A DNA stretch of 64,000 bases from Desulfovibrionaceae bacterium (lineage in GTDB: Bacteria > Desulfobacterota > Desulfovibrionia > Desulfovibrionales > Desulfovibrionaceae), in NCBI GenBank assembly GCA_009783025.1, contig WRHY01000006.1, positions 57,661 to 121,660 on the forward strand, given 5' to 3'. Both the position numbers and the translations under genes were made by a program. The notes below the pieces were generated by a model. The model worked only from the letters and a program-made list of their open reading frames with translations, was not told where the DNA came from and searched no databases. This document shows positions 42,662 through 51,862 of the stretch, piece after piece. Positions within the stretch are counted from its first letter, which is position 1. Every line of letters starts with the position of its first letter.

Positions 42662-43582
42662 CTACCCGCCATCATTCTCCACCAGAGCGGCCCGAATACG
42701 GCAAACGCCGCAAACATCCTGGGAAGTGGGCATGCCGCAGGAAGCGCAGGCCCGTAGCGCATCCCCCTGCTCATGCTCCAGCCGGGCGAACACCGGACGC
42801 CCCCGCTCCAGAAAACCCTGGTAAAAATCCAGCTTACGGCCGGGCATTTCTTCCTCAATGTCGGTCCAGACCTTTTTGTGAAAGGTGAAACTGGCCCCTT
42901 TGCTGTAAGGGCAAGGCGCGAAGTGATAGTCAATGCCGCGCAGAAAGGCGTAATTGGCGGTTTCAAACTCGGACAGACGCCACAAGGGTTTGACCTTGCG
43001 CACAAAGCCGCCATGCCCGTCCTCAGCCTCCAGCACAGGCCCCTGGTCGCTGAGGTAGGCCGTGTCCCAGCGCAAGGTGTTGCTGAACAGGCGGGCAATT
43101 TCATCGTCCAGGTTGTGCCCGGTGGCCAGCACGGTAAACCCTTCCTCCAGAGCGGTCTTGTTGAAATAATGGCGCTTGATCTTGCCGCAGGCCGAGCAGA
43201 CGGGCCGGTTCAGGCGGGCCTTGACCTTGGGAATGGCCAGACCTTCGGCCTCCATTTCCTTGACGATCAGCGCAAGGCCGTGCTTCTGGCAAAAGGCCTC
43301 CACAGCGGCGCGCGCGGCAACGGAGGAAGCGGGAATGCCCAGATCAATGTGCAGGCCGGTGACATTGTAGCCCAGGCGGTCCAGTTCGAACATCAGACCC
43401 AGGGAATCCTTGCCGCCGGAAAGAGCGATCAGAATGCGGTCGTCAAAGGTGAACAGCTTTTGCCTGCGGATGCCTTTTTCCACCTGGCCGGTGAAAAAGT
43501 CCAGAAAACAGGCGGCGCAGAAGCCGGAATGATGACTGGGCAGGGCCACAACAGCGGTGTCTTTGCAACGGGTGCATTTCAT
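42662..43582 (-). CDS. PP-loop tRNA thiolase, TtuA/CTU1-like
   Basis: A 306-residue protein starting at MKCTRCKDTAV; a further 41 codons upstream are open but less likely. N-terminal zinc ribbon (CTRC, CAAC), PP-loop ATP-pyrophosphatase motif ALSGGKDSLGL, CSACGKIKRHYFN, ATGHNLDDEIARLF and a C-terminal double zinc motif (CASCGMPTS, CGVCR). This is the pattern of the TtuA/CTU1 group, which thiolates uridine in tRNA, and is related to TtcA. It acts in the cytoplasm. The exact target nucleotide is uncertain. Confidence 0.88.
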   Translation of the reverse strand: MKCTRCKDTAVVALPSHHSGFCAACFLDFFTGQVEKGIRRQKLFTFDDRILIALSGGKDSLGLMFELDRLGYNVTGLHIDLGIPASSVAARAAVEAFCQKHGLALIVKEMEAEGLAIPKVKARLNRPVCSACGKIKRHYFNKTALEEGFTVLATGHNLDDEIARLFSNTLRWDTAYLSDQGPVLEAEDGHGGFVRKVKPLWRLSEFETANYAFLRGIDYHFAPCPYSKGASFTFHKKVWTDIEEEMPGRKLDFYQGFLERGRPVFARLEHEQGDALRACASCGMPTSQDVCGVCRIRAALVENDGG

Positions 43583-43681
43583 GGGCGGTATCTTTACAGT
43601 CTTTTTGGAAGTATTAGCCGGAAACTCCCGGCCACGGTTCGACATATAGAGAATTTTTTCCGGAGGCAATGGGAAAAAGCC

Positions 43682-43710
43682 GGTAGTGCTCAAACCGGGG
43701 CACACTATCC
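43682..43710. repeat. Unit B satellite
   Basis: GGTAGTGCTCAAACCGGGG and CACACTATCC form the clearest isolated unit B. Its ends are near-inverted copies of GGTAGTG and it shares TGCTCAAACC with the tails of E11 and E15. It lies between the divergent PP-loop and yicC genes. Confidence 0.6.
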
Positions 43711-43828
43711 TTGCTTTTTCCGCATTGCCTGCGCCAGGGAAATAGCGTATTTTCCGCCTGTCTCGCTCAAATATTCCGGCCGCATGACCGTGCCCTCAGG
43801 TCCAACCCGCATATTCTGGAGAGTTTGT

Positions 43829-44710
43829 ATGTTGCGCAGCATGACCGGCTTTGGCCGCTGCTTTCTGGAAGAAGAACATTGGACCCAGGTTTGGGAAATC
43901 CGCAGCGTCAACGGGCGGCATCTGGATGTGCGCTGGCGTCTTCCCGCGCAGGCCCGATCCTTTGAAGCGGTGCTGGAAAAGCTGGTCAAGCAGCACGCCT
44001 CGCGCGGCCGCCTGGAAATTTCCCTGTTTCTGCAAATGCAGCGCCAGAACGCTCAGAACGTTTCCTTCAATGAAGACCAGGCCGACGCCATGCTGGAAGC
44101 TCTGGCCTCTTTTGCCGCCTCGCGCGGGGATGACTTCACGCCCGACTACAGCCGCCTGCTGAATCTCTCCTTTCTTTGGGACGAGGGCGGCGCGGAACCG
44201 GACGACACCCTGGCGCAAAGTCTGGAGCGCGGCCTGCTGATGGCCCTGGATGACTGGAACGAGAGCCGCGCTCTGGAAGCAAAGGCTTTGGAAAAGGATT
44301 TGCTGACCCGCATCCTGCGCATGGAAGAATGGGTGCAGTGCATCCGCGAGCGGGCCCCCTTCATCAAGGAAGAACGCTTTATCCTGGTGCGCGAACGCCT
44401 GGCGGATATTCTGGAACGCTACGATCAGGAGTTGGAAGAAACCCGCTTCCTGCAGGAAATCACCCTGCTGGCGGATAAATTGGACGTGAGCGAGGAACTG
44501 ACCCGCCTGGCCGTGCACCTTGACCGCTTGCGCGAACTGCTGGACGCGGGTAAAGATGCGGGCCGCAAGCTGGACTTTACCATGCAGGAATGCTTCCGGG
44601 AAATCAGCACCTGCGGCAATAAGATCCAGGATGTGCAGGTTTCCCGCCTGGTGGTTGATTTGAAAAACGAACTGGAGAAGTGCCGGGAGCAGGTACAGAA
44701 CCTTGAATAG
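43829..44710 (+). CDS. yicC: YicC-family endoribonuclease
   Basis: A 293-residue protein starting at MLRSMTGFGR. The N-terminal YicC domain (SVNGRHLDVRWRLP) and C-terminal DUF1732 domain (EELTRLAVHLDRLRELLD, KLDFTMQECFREIST) are complete. E. coli YicC is an RNase of the YicC/YloC group. A frame opening 350 codons upstream is only a shadow of the antisense PP-loop gene. It heads yicC-remA-gmk-pyrF, a common order. Confidence 0.92.
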   Translation: MLRSMTGFGRCFLEEEHWTQVWEIRSVNGRHLDVRWRLPAQARSFEAVLEKLVKQHASRGRLEISLFLQMQRQNAQNVSFNEDQADAMLEALASFAASRGDDFTPDYSRLLNLSFLWDEGGAEPDDTLAQSLERGLLMALDDWNESRALEAKALEKDLLTRILRMEEWVQCIRERAPFIKEERFILVRERLADILERYDQELEETRFLQEITLLADKLDVSEELTRLAVHLDRLRELLDAGKDAGRKLDFTMQECFREISTCGNKIQDVQVSRLVVDLKNELEKCREQVQNLE

Positions 44711-44742
44711 CGTTTGCGCCTCCCGGCATAGGGAACTGATTG

Positions 44743-44997
44743 ATGAGTACGCCAAAACAATTATTGAACCTGGGCTTCGGGAATTTTGTGGTCGCGGGCA
44801 GGGTAGTGGCGGTGGTCAATCCGGGCTCGTCGCCCATGCGCCGCCTGCGCGAAGACGCCAAGCAGGCAGGCAGGCTTATTGACGCCACTCAGGGCCGCAA
44901 AACCCGTTCCCTGGTGATCACCGATTCCAACCATGTCATATTGTCCGCGGTGCAGGCTGAAACCATGCGCCAGCGCTTTCAGGAGGAAGAAGAGTGA
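44743..44997 (+). CDS. RemA-like DUF370 regulator
   Basis: An 84-residue protein starting at MSTPKQLLN; a TTG lies one codon upstream. It matches the DUF370/RemA family ([34 protein letters not shown]). RemA is a DNA-binding regulator of biofilm matrix genes in Bacillus; in Proteobacteria its role is unknown, but it is widely found between yicC and gmk, as here. It overlaps the gmk start (GTGA). Confidence 0.9.
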   Translation: MSTPKQLLNLGFGNFVVAGRVVAVVNPGSSPMRRLREDAKQAGRLIDATQGRKTRSLVITDSNHVILSAVQAETMRQRFQEEEE

Positions 44998-45626
44998 ATT
45001 CGTACCTGCGAACCGGCGTTGCCCTTGTCATCTGCGCACCGTCAGGCACGGGCAAGACAACCCTTACCAAACGGCTGCTTCAGGAGTTCCCCCGTTTCGC
45101 CTTTTCCGTTTCTTGCACCACCCGCGCGCCCAGGCCGAATGAACAGGACGGCGTGGACTATGAGTTTCTGACCCGCGAAGCATTCGAGCAGCGCCGCGAT
45201 GCCGGTTTTTTTGCCGAATGGGCCGAAGTGCACGGCAATTATTACGGCACCCCTCTGGAAGCCACGCGCCGGCTTCTGGCCGAGGGCCGCGACATGCTCT
45301 TTGATCTTGACGTGCAGGGCGCGTCCCAACTCAGGCGCACCATCCCCGGCGCCCGGCTGATTTATATCCTTCCCCCTTCCCGGACCGAGTTGGAACGGCG
45401 TCTGCGCTCCAGGGGCACGGAAAGCGAGGAAAGCCTCACCCGGCGTCTGTCCAAGGCCGCCAATGAACTGGCCCAAGCCCACTGGTTCAATCTCTGGATC
45501 GTCAACGACGACCTGGAACAGGCCTGGCAGGAACTGCGCGCCGCTTACATCGCGGCCACCCTGTCCCCGCTGTGGCGGCCCAATTTTTTGAGCAGCCTGC
45601 TCAAGGACTGGGGGTATAACGCATGA
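44994..45626 (+). CDS. gmk: Guanylate kinase
   Basis: A 210-residue protein. The start is GTG at 44994. P-loop [36 protein letters not shown] and the GMP-binding stretch are intact. It phosphorylates GMP to GDP. It overlaps both neighbours by four bases (GTGA/ATGA), indicating translational coupling from remA to pyrF. Confidence 0.95.
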   Translation: MNSYLRTGVALVICAPSGTGKTTLTKRLLQEFPRFAFSVSCTTRAPRPNEQDGVDYEFLTREAFEQRRDAGFFAEWAEVHGNYYGTPLEATRRLLAEGRDMLFDLDVQGASQLRRTIPGARLIYILPPSRTELERRLRSRGTESEESLTRRLSKAANELAQAHWFNLWIVNDDLEQAWQELRAAYIAATLSPLWRPNFLSSLLKDWGYNA

Positions 45627-46351
45627 GCGCGGGCCAGGCCGCTGACCACACGCCCGTGCTGGTGGTGGCGGTCGATTATCCTTCGGTGGCCCAGGCTGTG
45701 GCCCTGGCGGAAACGCTGTCCGGCCTTCCGGTCTGGCTGAAAGTGGGGCTGGAACTGTTTACCGCTGAAGGACCGGCCTTGCTCAAGCGCCTGGAGGCAA
45801 TGGGTTTTGCGCTATTTCTTGATTTGAAATTTCATGATATACCGAATACGGTATATGGAGCCGTGCGATCCGCGAGCGCTCTCGGCGTGCGTATGCTGAC
45901 CGTGCATACGGCCGGAGGCGAGGCCATGTGCCGGGCCGCTGTGGACGGCCGGAAAGCGGCGGCTTCCGAAGGCAAAGGCGCTCCCTTGCTCATGGGCGTC
46001 ACTGTGCTGACCAGTGAAGGACTGCGCGGTGAGACGGAGATGTCCCTCGCCATGCGCGTGCGGGAGCGGGCGATCATGGCCAGGGACTGCGGCCTTGACG
46101 GCGTGGTCTGTTCCGGCCTTGAGGTCGAAACCGTGAAGCGATCTTGCGGGCGGGATTTTCTCTGCCTCTGCCCCGGCATTCGCTTTGCCGGAACAGCGGG
46201 CGGCGACGACCAGGCCAGGGTATGCACCCCGGCTCAGGCCGCCGCGATCGGCGCGGACTATATCGTCATGGGCCGTCCGATTACCAGGGCCGCGTCACCG
46301 GCCCAGGTTGCCCTGGCCGCCCTGGAAGAGATGCGCGAAAGTATCCGCTAA
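45623..46351 (+). CDS. pyrF: Orotidine 5'-phosphate decarboxylase
   Basis: A 242-residue type I OMP decarboxylase. The catalytic DxKxxD motif is in LFLDLKFHDIPNTVYGAV, and LCPGIRFAG plus YIVMGRPITRA form the phosphate site. It catalyses the last step of UMP synthesis. It starts by overlapping the gmk stop. Confidence 0.95.
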   Translation: MSAGQAADHTPVLVVAVDYPSVAQAVALAETLSGLPVWLKVGLELFTAEGPALLKRLEAMGFALFLDLKFHDIPNTVYGAVRSASALGVRMLTVHTAGGEAMCRAAVDGRKAAASEGKGAPLLMGVTVLTSEGLRGETEMSLAMRVRERAIMARDCGLDGVVCSGLEVETVKRSCGRDFLCLCPGIRFAGTAGGDDQARVCTPAQAAAIGADYIVMGRPITRAASPAQVALAALEEMRESIR

Positions 46352-46372
46352 TTTACTAATGAGGCGCAGTGT

Positions 46373-47305
46373 ATGAGCGCAACCATTGATCAGGAAAAAC
46401 GAGAGAAAATTACCGGAGTGTTTTCCTCGCAGGATGTGCGCAGGGTAGGCACCGGCACCACCACGCGCAAAACCATTCAGAAAACCTTCTGGTTTTGCAC
46501 GGAGTTGGACGACGGCCAATTGGAAGTGCAGCCCCTGAACCCCAATTATGTGCCTTCCGGCCCCAAAAAGACTATCAGCAAGGAGCAGTTTTTCGCCGCC
46601 TTCTCGCCCGAGCCGGAAATGTACGTTTCCGCCGTATACCCAAAAATGCGCGAACTGAACAAAACCATTGCCCGTGGCGACAGGTACCGGGCAAATGGTG
46701 AATATTACAGCGCGGAAATGGAGTATGGTTCGGCCCTGAAGGTTGATGAGGAAAACGTGCGCGCCAACTTCGGCCTGGGCATCACCTATCTGGAGCGGGG
46801 CGAAAGCGGTAAGGCCGAGAATATTTTTGAACGCCTGGTCAGGCTGGATGCCGCCTTTGAGGTGGAGCACAAGCACCTGTTCAATGAATTCGGGATCAAA
46901 CTGCGCAAGAATAAGATGCTCGATCAGTCCATAACCTACTATGAACGGGCTCTGGAATTAAGCACGCACGATGAGAATTTATTCTACAATCTGGCTCGGG
47001 CCTACCTTGAAGATAACAAGGTTGAAAAATCCCTGGAGTTCCTGCTGAAAAGCCTGGACCTCAACCCCACGCTCGAGCCGGCGGTCAAATTCCTGCAATG
47101 GTTGGTGACCAAACAGATGGTGCCGGAAGCGGAAAAGCCGAAAGTGGCCGCTGCCCTGCGTAAAATAAAGGTCGCTCTGGCGGCCCAGGCCGAGGGCGGA
47201 GAACAACAAGCGGCAGAGCCCGCTCCAGACTCTCCGGCCGCTCCGGATGCCGTGAGCGCCGCTCCGGCTGACCCGGCTCCTGATGAAGAACACAAGGGAC
47301 CATAG
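46373..47305 (+). CDS. Tetratricopeptide-repeat protein
   Basis: A 310-residue protein. An N-terminal unique part of about 90 residues (GVFSSQDVRRVGTGTT, TFWFCTELDD) is followed by at least three TPR units (AMEYGSALKVDEENVRANFGL-like, YYERALELSTHDENLFYNLA, SLEFLLKSLDLNP). The C-terminus is an Ala/Pro/Asp-rich low-complexity tail. I do not recognise a named family; it resembles scaffolding TPR proteins of Desulfovibrionaceae. It is probably co-transcribed with the HDOD gene two bases later. Confidence 0.8.
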   Translation: MSATIDQEKREKITGVFSSQDVRRVGTGTTTRKTIQKTFWFCTELDDGQLEVQPLNPNYVPSGPKKTISKEQFFAAFSPEPEMYVSAVYPKMRELNKTIARGDRYRANGEYYSAEMEYGSALKVDEENVRANFGLGITYLERGESGKAENIFERLVRLDAAFEVEHKHLFNEFGIKLRKNKMLDQSITYYERALELSTHDENLFYNLARAYLEDNKVEKSLEFLLKSLDLNPTLEPAVKFLQWLVTKQMVPEAEKPKVAAALRKIKVALAAQAEGGEQQAAEPAPDSPAAPDAVSAAPADPAPDEEHKGP

Positions 47306-47307
47306 CG

Positions 47308-48228
47308 ATGCAAACCAACGAGAGACTGGAAGAAGCCCGGCGTTTTCTGGAGGAGCTTGCGGAAAGTCCGCCCGCGCTGCCCTATGAACCGGAGCTTTTG
47401 CCCATGCTTTTCGCGGCAACGCGGGAAAATTCCACAGCCTCCATCGACGATCTGACCGCGCTGATCGAACGCAGCCAAAAACTGGCTTCGCGCGTGCTTT
47501 CCATCGCCAACTCCGCGCTCTATGCCCTGGAGTCCACGATCACCTCGTTGCGCCGGGCCATCAGTATCCTGGGTTTTCGCGAGGTACGCACCCTGGTGGT
47601 CATGCTCGGCGCGGTTTCAGCCATCAAAGGAGCCAAGCTGCCGCGAAATTTCGATGCCACTGCCCTGTGGCGGCACCAACTCAAAGCCGCGACCATTGCC
47701 AAGACCCTGGCCGCGGAACTGGGCGGCCCGGCCGGGATCTGCGGTCCCGCGGCCATTGAGGAAAATCGCTTGGTCATGACTCCGGATGAGGCCTATGCGG
47801 CCGGACTGCTGCACGATATCGGCCAGGTTTTTTTCGCTGCCGGACGGCCCGATGTCTGGGAAGCGGTGGACGATCTGCGCCGCAAGAGCAGCCTGGAGTC
47901 TTTTGAGGCCGAAGATGCCTACTGGGGGATAGATCATGCCCTGATCGGCGCGCAGGTGCTGCATTACTGGAAACTGCCCCTGCTCTTGACCGATCCCATC
48001 AACTGGCATCATGCCCCAGGATTGGCCCCTGCCTATAAAATGGAGGCGCGGCTGTTGTCCGCGGCCAATCATATCGCTCACAGCGGGTTGGACAAGGAAG
48101 GCGCCTTGCCTGAAGCCGTGGCCTCGCTCATGCCTGAAGACATTGATCTCGTCCAGCTCGGAACCGTTGTGGCCCAAAGTCTTGACAATGATGCCGCTGC
48201 CGAGTCTTTTATCATGCTCGTAAAATAG
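47308..48228 (+). CDS. HDOD domain signalling protein
   Basis: A 306-residue protein with an HDOD domain over most of its length: SQKLASRVLSIANSALY, AISILGFREVRTLVVM and the HD-like AAGLLHDIGQVFFA. HDOD proteins lack phosphodiesterase activity and act in signalling, often with c-di-GMP or chemotaxis systems. The gene ends at TAG immediately before element E13. Confidence 0.88.
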   Translation: MQTNERLEEARRFLEELAESPPALPYEPELLPMLFAATRENSTASIDDLTALIERSQKLASRVLSIANSALYALESTITSLRRAISILGFREVRTLVVMLGAVSAIKGAKLPRNFDATALWRHQLKAATIAKTLAAELGGPAGICGPAAIEENRLVMTPDEAYAAGLLHDIGQVFFAAGRPDVWEAVDDLRRKSSLESFEAEDAYWGIDHALIGAQVLHYWKLPLLLTDPINWHHAPGLAPAYKMEARLLSAANHIAHSGLDKEGALPEAVASLMPEDIDLVQLGTVVAQSLDNDAAAESFIMLVK

Positions 48229-48354
48229 GGTAGTGCCTGAGTTTGGCGTGATACTTCGTCAGGCCTCGTTTTTTGCTCCGGTCGAGTACCATAAGAGTAC
48301 ACTCCCTCCGCAAAAAACTCGCCTTCCTCGTCTGACCCCAAACTGAGGCACTAC
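48229..48354. repeat. Palindromic element copy E13 (126 bp)
   Basis: Arms GGTAGTGCCTGAGTTTGG and CCAAACTGAGGCACTAC. The centre is the GTCGAGTACCATAAGAGTAC module shared with E8 and E14. It lies between the HDOD stop and recJ and ends ten bases before the recJ ATG, leaving no visible Shine-Dalgarno sequence for recJ. Confidence 0.93.
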
Positions 48355-48364
48355 AAAAATAATT

Positions 48365-50071
48365 ATGCTTTGGAAATTTCGTAGCGCCACCACACCGCCC
48401 CTGCCGGAGGATTTTCACGCCTGGGCCGAGCGCCTGGAAGTTTCCCCTCTTTTGGCAAAGCTCCTCTGGCAGCGCGGCCGACATGACATTGAGGCCATGC
48501 GGGCTTTTCTCAATCCCTCCCTGCGTACCCTTTCCCCTCTGGAAGACTGGCCGGGCCTGTCCGCTGCCGCCGACATTATTGCCGAAGGCCTGCTGCAAGG
48601 GAAAAAACTGTGCGTGTGGGGCGACTATGACGTGGACGGCATCACTTCCACCGCCCTGGTCCTGGACTTTCTCTCCCGTCATGGTTTCGCCGCCAGGGCA
48701 CATATCCCGGATCGCCTGAGCGAAGGCTACGGCCTGAACCTGTCCGGCGTTTCCCGGCTGGCCGGGGAGGGCGTGTCCCTGCTCCTGACCGTGGACTGCG
48801 GCATCTCGGATATGGAAGCTGTTCTGCGGGCCAAGGAACTGGGCATGACCGTGGTCATCTCGGATCACCATCTGCCCGGTGAACAATTGCCGTGCGCCGA
48901 CGCCATACTCAACCCGCGTCTGGCCGACTGCCCCTGCGCGTCCCTGGCCGGTGTCGGGGTCGCCTTTTTGCTCATGGCAGCCGTTAACGTGGTTTTTGCC
49001 CGCCAGGGCAGGGCCAAGGTGGATATGCGCGACTTTCTCGATCTGGTGGCGCTGGGCACTCTGGCTGACGTGGTGGACCTTAACGGCCAGAACAGGATTC
49101 TGGTTAAAAACGGCCTGCTCAAAATCGCTGAAGCCGGACGGGTCGGGGTTGCCGCGTTGAAAACGGCCTGCAACTTTTCCCCCACAGCCATGCTTGGCGC
49201 GGGCCAGGTGGTGTTCACCCTGGCCCCGCGCATCAACGCGGCCGGGCGGCTGGGGTCCAGCAAGGCCGCCCTGGATTTGCTCCTGACCGCTGACCGGCGG
49301 GAAGCGGCCACCCTGGCGGCTGAACTGTCCCGCTTGAATGCCGAGCGCCGGGATGAGGAAGAACGCATCCTTACCGAAGCCCAGGCCCAGGCAAACGCGC
49401 AGGTCGAGGCCGGACGCATGGGCTTGGTGTTGCATTCCCGCGACTGGCACCCCGGAGTTATCGGCATTGTCGCCTCCCGGGTGGTGGAAACCTTGCACCG
49501 GCCTTGCGTGGTCCTGTCTTCAGTGGAATCGTTTCTTAAAGGATCAGGCCGAAGCGTGCCGGGTTTTGATCTGCACGGGGCCTTCACCGCCTGCGCCGAT
49601 TTGCTGATCGGTTTTGGCGGGCACAGGATGGCCGCGGGCTTAAGCCTGTTCCCGGAGCAGCTTGAGGCCTTTCGCACCCGCTTCGACGCCCTGGCCGCCT
49701 CCGGCCTCGGCAGCGAACCCGCCGCGGCTGAATGCGCCATCGACGCTGAACTGTCTTTTGCCGAGGCGGATTTTCACCTGCTCAAAGAACTGGAAATGCT
49801 GCAACCCTTCGGCATGGGCAATGCCGAACCCGTGTTCTCTTCTCCGCCCGTGCGGGTCAAGGCCATGCGTGGACGGCCCGGCTTCATGCAACTGGATCTG
49901 GAAGACGAGCAAAGTGGCCTCAGCCTGACGGCCAAAGCCTGGCGGCACCTGGCGGATATGCCCTTGACCCTCGCGGGACGGCGCATCCGCGTTGCCTACA
50001 CGCCCCGCATTGACCGCTACAACGGCGCGGCGACCATAGAGATCAGGCTCAAAGACTGGAAGGAAGTTTAA
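48365..50071 (+). CDS. recJ: Single-stranded-DNA exonuclease RecJ
   Basis: A 568-residue protein. DHH-family motifs are WGDYDVDGITSTAL, VDCGISD and VVISDHHLPGEQLP, followed by the DHHA1 region (GHRMAAGLSLFPEQ) and the C-terminal OB domain. RecJ is a 5'-3' exonuclease for repair and recombination. The start lacks an obvious ribosome-binding site because E13 ends just upstream (CTACAAAAATAATT-ATG). The stop TAA overlaps the start of element E14. Confidence 0.95.
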   Translation: MLWKFRSATTPPLPEDFHAWAERLEVSPLLAKLLWQRGRHDIEAMRAFLNPSLRTLSPLEDWPGLSAAADIIAEGLLQGKKLCVWGDYDVDGITSTALVLDFLSRHGFAARAHIPDRLSEGYGLNLSGVSRLAGEGVSLLLTVDCGISDMEAVLRAKELGMTVVISDHHLPGEQLPCADAILNPRLADCPCASLAGVGVAFLLMAAVNVVFARQGRAKVDMRDFLDLVALGTLADVVDLNGQNRILVKNGLLKIAEAGRVGVAALKTACNFSPTAMLGAGQVVFTLAPRINAAGRLGSSKAALDLLLTADRREAATLAAELSRLNAERRDEEERILTEAQAQANAQVEAGRMGLVLHSRDWHPGVIGIVASRVVETLHRPCVVLSSVESFLKGSGRSVPGFDLHGAFTACADLLIGFGGHRMAAGLSLFPEQLEAFRTRFDALAASGLGSEPAAAECAIDAELSFAEADFHLLKELEMLQPFGMGNAEPVFSSPPVRVKAMRGRPGFMQLDLEDEQSGLSLTAKAWRHLADMPLTLAGRRIRVAYTPRIDRYNGAATIEIRLKDWKEV

Positions 50072-50218
50072 GGGCTGTTTCCAATAGTTCTTTTGCCCAA
50101 TAGCTTCGTCATCCGGCCCTTTTTTCTCCGGTCGAGTACCATAAGAGTACACTCCCTTCGCAAAAAGGGCCGAATTCCTTGCTCTTGGAGCAAAATTCCT
50201 TATTTGGAAACAGCCCTT
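50070..50218. repeat. Palindromic element copy E14 (~149 bp, divergent arms)
   Basis: Arms AAGGGCTGTTTCCAA and TTGGAAACAGCCCTT share almost nothing with the GGTAGTGCC arms, yet the centre (CCGGTCGAGTACCATAAGAG, then TACACTCCCTTCGCAAAAA) is the same module as in E8 and E13. It fills the gap between recJ and dpaL and supplies part of the recJ stop. Confidence 0.85.
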
Positions 50219-50251
50219 GAATGCACCATCGGAGTCGGAGTATGAACTTTC

Positions 50252-51469
50252 ATGAACGACATTCTCTTTTGCAGCAATACGGCCAGGCAGCGCATGGGAA
50301 GTGGTGTATCCCTCGCGGAATTCACCGCTGCCTCCGCCGCCGGGATCCGGGCCTTTCATCAAAGTTTTCCCGAGTATGCGCAGACGCCGCTGGTGTCTCT
50401 GCCTCATCTGGCAGAGAGCTTCGGGCTTGGCTCCATATTTGTCAAAGACGAGTCCAGGCGGTTCGGGCTGAACGCCTTTAAGGTTCTGGGCGGCGCCTAC
50501 GCCATTGGTTGCCTGTTAGCCCGCCGTCTCGGCAGATCTATTGAAGATACGGGCTTTGACGTGCTCCGTTCTCCTGAAATCCGTCGGCAGTTGGGTGACC
50601 TTACCTTTGTCACGGCAACGGACGGCAACCACGGCCGTGGCGTCGCCTGGACCGCCCGCCAACTGGGGATGAACGCGGTCGTGTACATGCCCAAGGGCGC
50701 GGCCCGGATCCGGGTGGACAACATCCTGTCCACCGGCGCTTCCTGCACGGTGACGGATCTGAACTACGATGATGCCGTGCGCCTGGCCAACGCCAATGCG
50801 GAGAAAAATGGCTGGATCCTGGTGCAGGACACGGCTTGGGACGGATATGAGGATATCCCGCGCTGGATCATGCAAGGCTATATGACCCTGGCCGTGGAGG
50901 CGCTGGAACAACTGCGCGCCGCAGGCGTCAAAGCGCCCACCCACCTCTTTCTCCAGGCCGGGGTAGGGTCTTTTGCGGGCGCGGTGCTCGGCTATTTCGC
51001 GGCGACCCTGGGCGACGACCTGCCCGTGACGATCATTGTCGAACCGCACCAGGCCAACTGCATCTATACATCCATAGTCGCGGGCGACGGCAATCCGCAT
51101 AGCGTCACCGGCGACCTCGACACCCTGATGGCCGGCCTGGCCTGCGGCGAACCCAGTACCATCAGTTGGAAGGTTTTGCGCGACTACGCCAGCGCCTCCA
51201 TCTCCTGCCCCGACTATATCGCGGCCAACGGCATGCGCATTCTGAGTTCTCCGCTGCCGGGGGACGAGCGGATCATCTCCGGTGAATCAGGAGCTGTCAC
51301 CACCGGCATTCTGGAATGGCTCATGACCAGCCCGGCAGCTTCCTCCATGCGCAAAAGCCTGAAACTCGGCCCTGGTTCGTCCGTTCTGCTCATCAGCACG
51401 GAAGGCGATACATTCCCGCAACTTTACCGCGACATTGTCTGGCACGGAAAGCATCCCGATGGCAGGTAG
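50252..51469 (+). CDS. dpaL: Diaminopropionate ammonia-lyase
   Basis: A 405-residue fold type II PLP enzyme. The PLP lysine is in FGLNAFKVLGGAYAIG, TDGNHGRGVAWTA is the typical Asn-loop, and LFLQAGVGSFAGAVLGYF is the glycine-rich phosphate loop. It cleaves 2,3-diaminopropionate to pyruvate and ammonia. The TAG stop is in the left arm of element E15 (GGTAGTGCC). A GGAGT lies 13 bases upstream of the start. Confidence 0.92.
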   Translation: MNDILFCSNTARQRMGSGVSLAEFTAASAAGIRAFHQSFPEYAQTPLVSLPHLAESFGLGSIFVKDESRRFGLNAFKVLGGAYAIGCLLARRLGRSIEDTGFDVLRSPEIRRQLGDLTFVTATDGNHGRGVAWTARQLGMNAVVYMPKGAARIRVDNILSTGASCTVTDLNYDDAVRLANANAEKNGWILVQDTAWDGYEDIPRWIMQGYMTLAVEALEQLRAAGVKAPTHLFLQAGVGSFAGAVLGYFAATLGDDLPVTIIVEPHQANCIYTSIVAGDGNPHSVTGDLDTLMAGLACGEPSTISWKVLRDYASASISCPDYIAANGMRILSSPLPGDERIISGESGAVTTGILEWLMTSPAASSMRKSLKLGPGSSVLLISTEGDTFPQLYRDIVWHGKHPDGR

Positions 51470-51771
51470 TGCCTCAGTTTGCCGTGATACTTCGTCAGGC
51501 TTGCTTTGTGCTCCGGGGCAGGACCGTAAGAGCTGACTCGCCACATCCTGTGGCTCGCCCTTCGGGCGGGGTCGCATTCGCTCCCCCGTCCAATTCCGCT
51601 ATCCTGCGGAATTGTCAGCCCCATCGCCCAAAGCTGTGCCTTCCTCGTCAAAGCAATCAATGGCGCTGATTGCTGTCTTCACTGTCTCGCCTTTGCTGTC
51701 CTTGCGGGGCGACAAAGCGTAGCGCAGGCAAACTGAGGCACTACCTGCATTGCTCAAACCAGGGCACTACC
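51465..51771. repeat. Palindromic element copy E15 plus unit B tail (largest copy)
   Basis: Left arm GGTAGTGCCTCAGTTTG at 51465 and right arm CAAACTGAGGCACTACC ending at 51745. It holds both the ~80 bp insert (CTCGCCACATCCTGTGGCTC) and the module around AATCAATGGCGCTGATTGCTG shared with E11. A unit B tail (TGCATTGCTCAAACC, AGGGCACTACCC) extends to 51771. It supplies the dpaL stop and sits upstream of cdaA. Confidence 0.93.
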
Positions 51772-51862
51772 CCATGACAAAAGCACTTGAACCCATCGCC
51801 GCTCTGGCATACAAAAGGGAGTGCGGTCCTTTCCGCCTCATTTCACATGTACAGGATCCGGC

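Noticed and set aside
42773..44710. A 645-residue open frame running into yicC
   Set aside because: The first ~350 codons are the antisense of the PP-loop gene and the true YicC begins at 43829 with a family start (MLRSMTGFGR).
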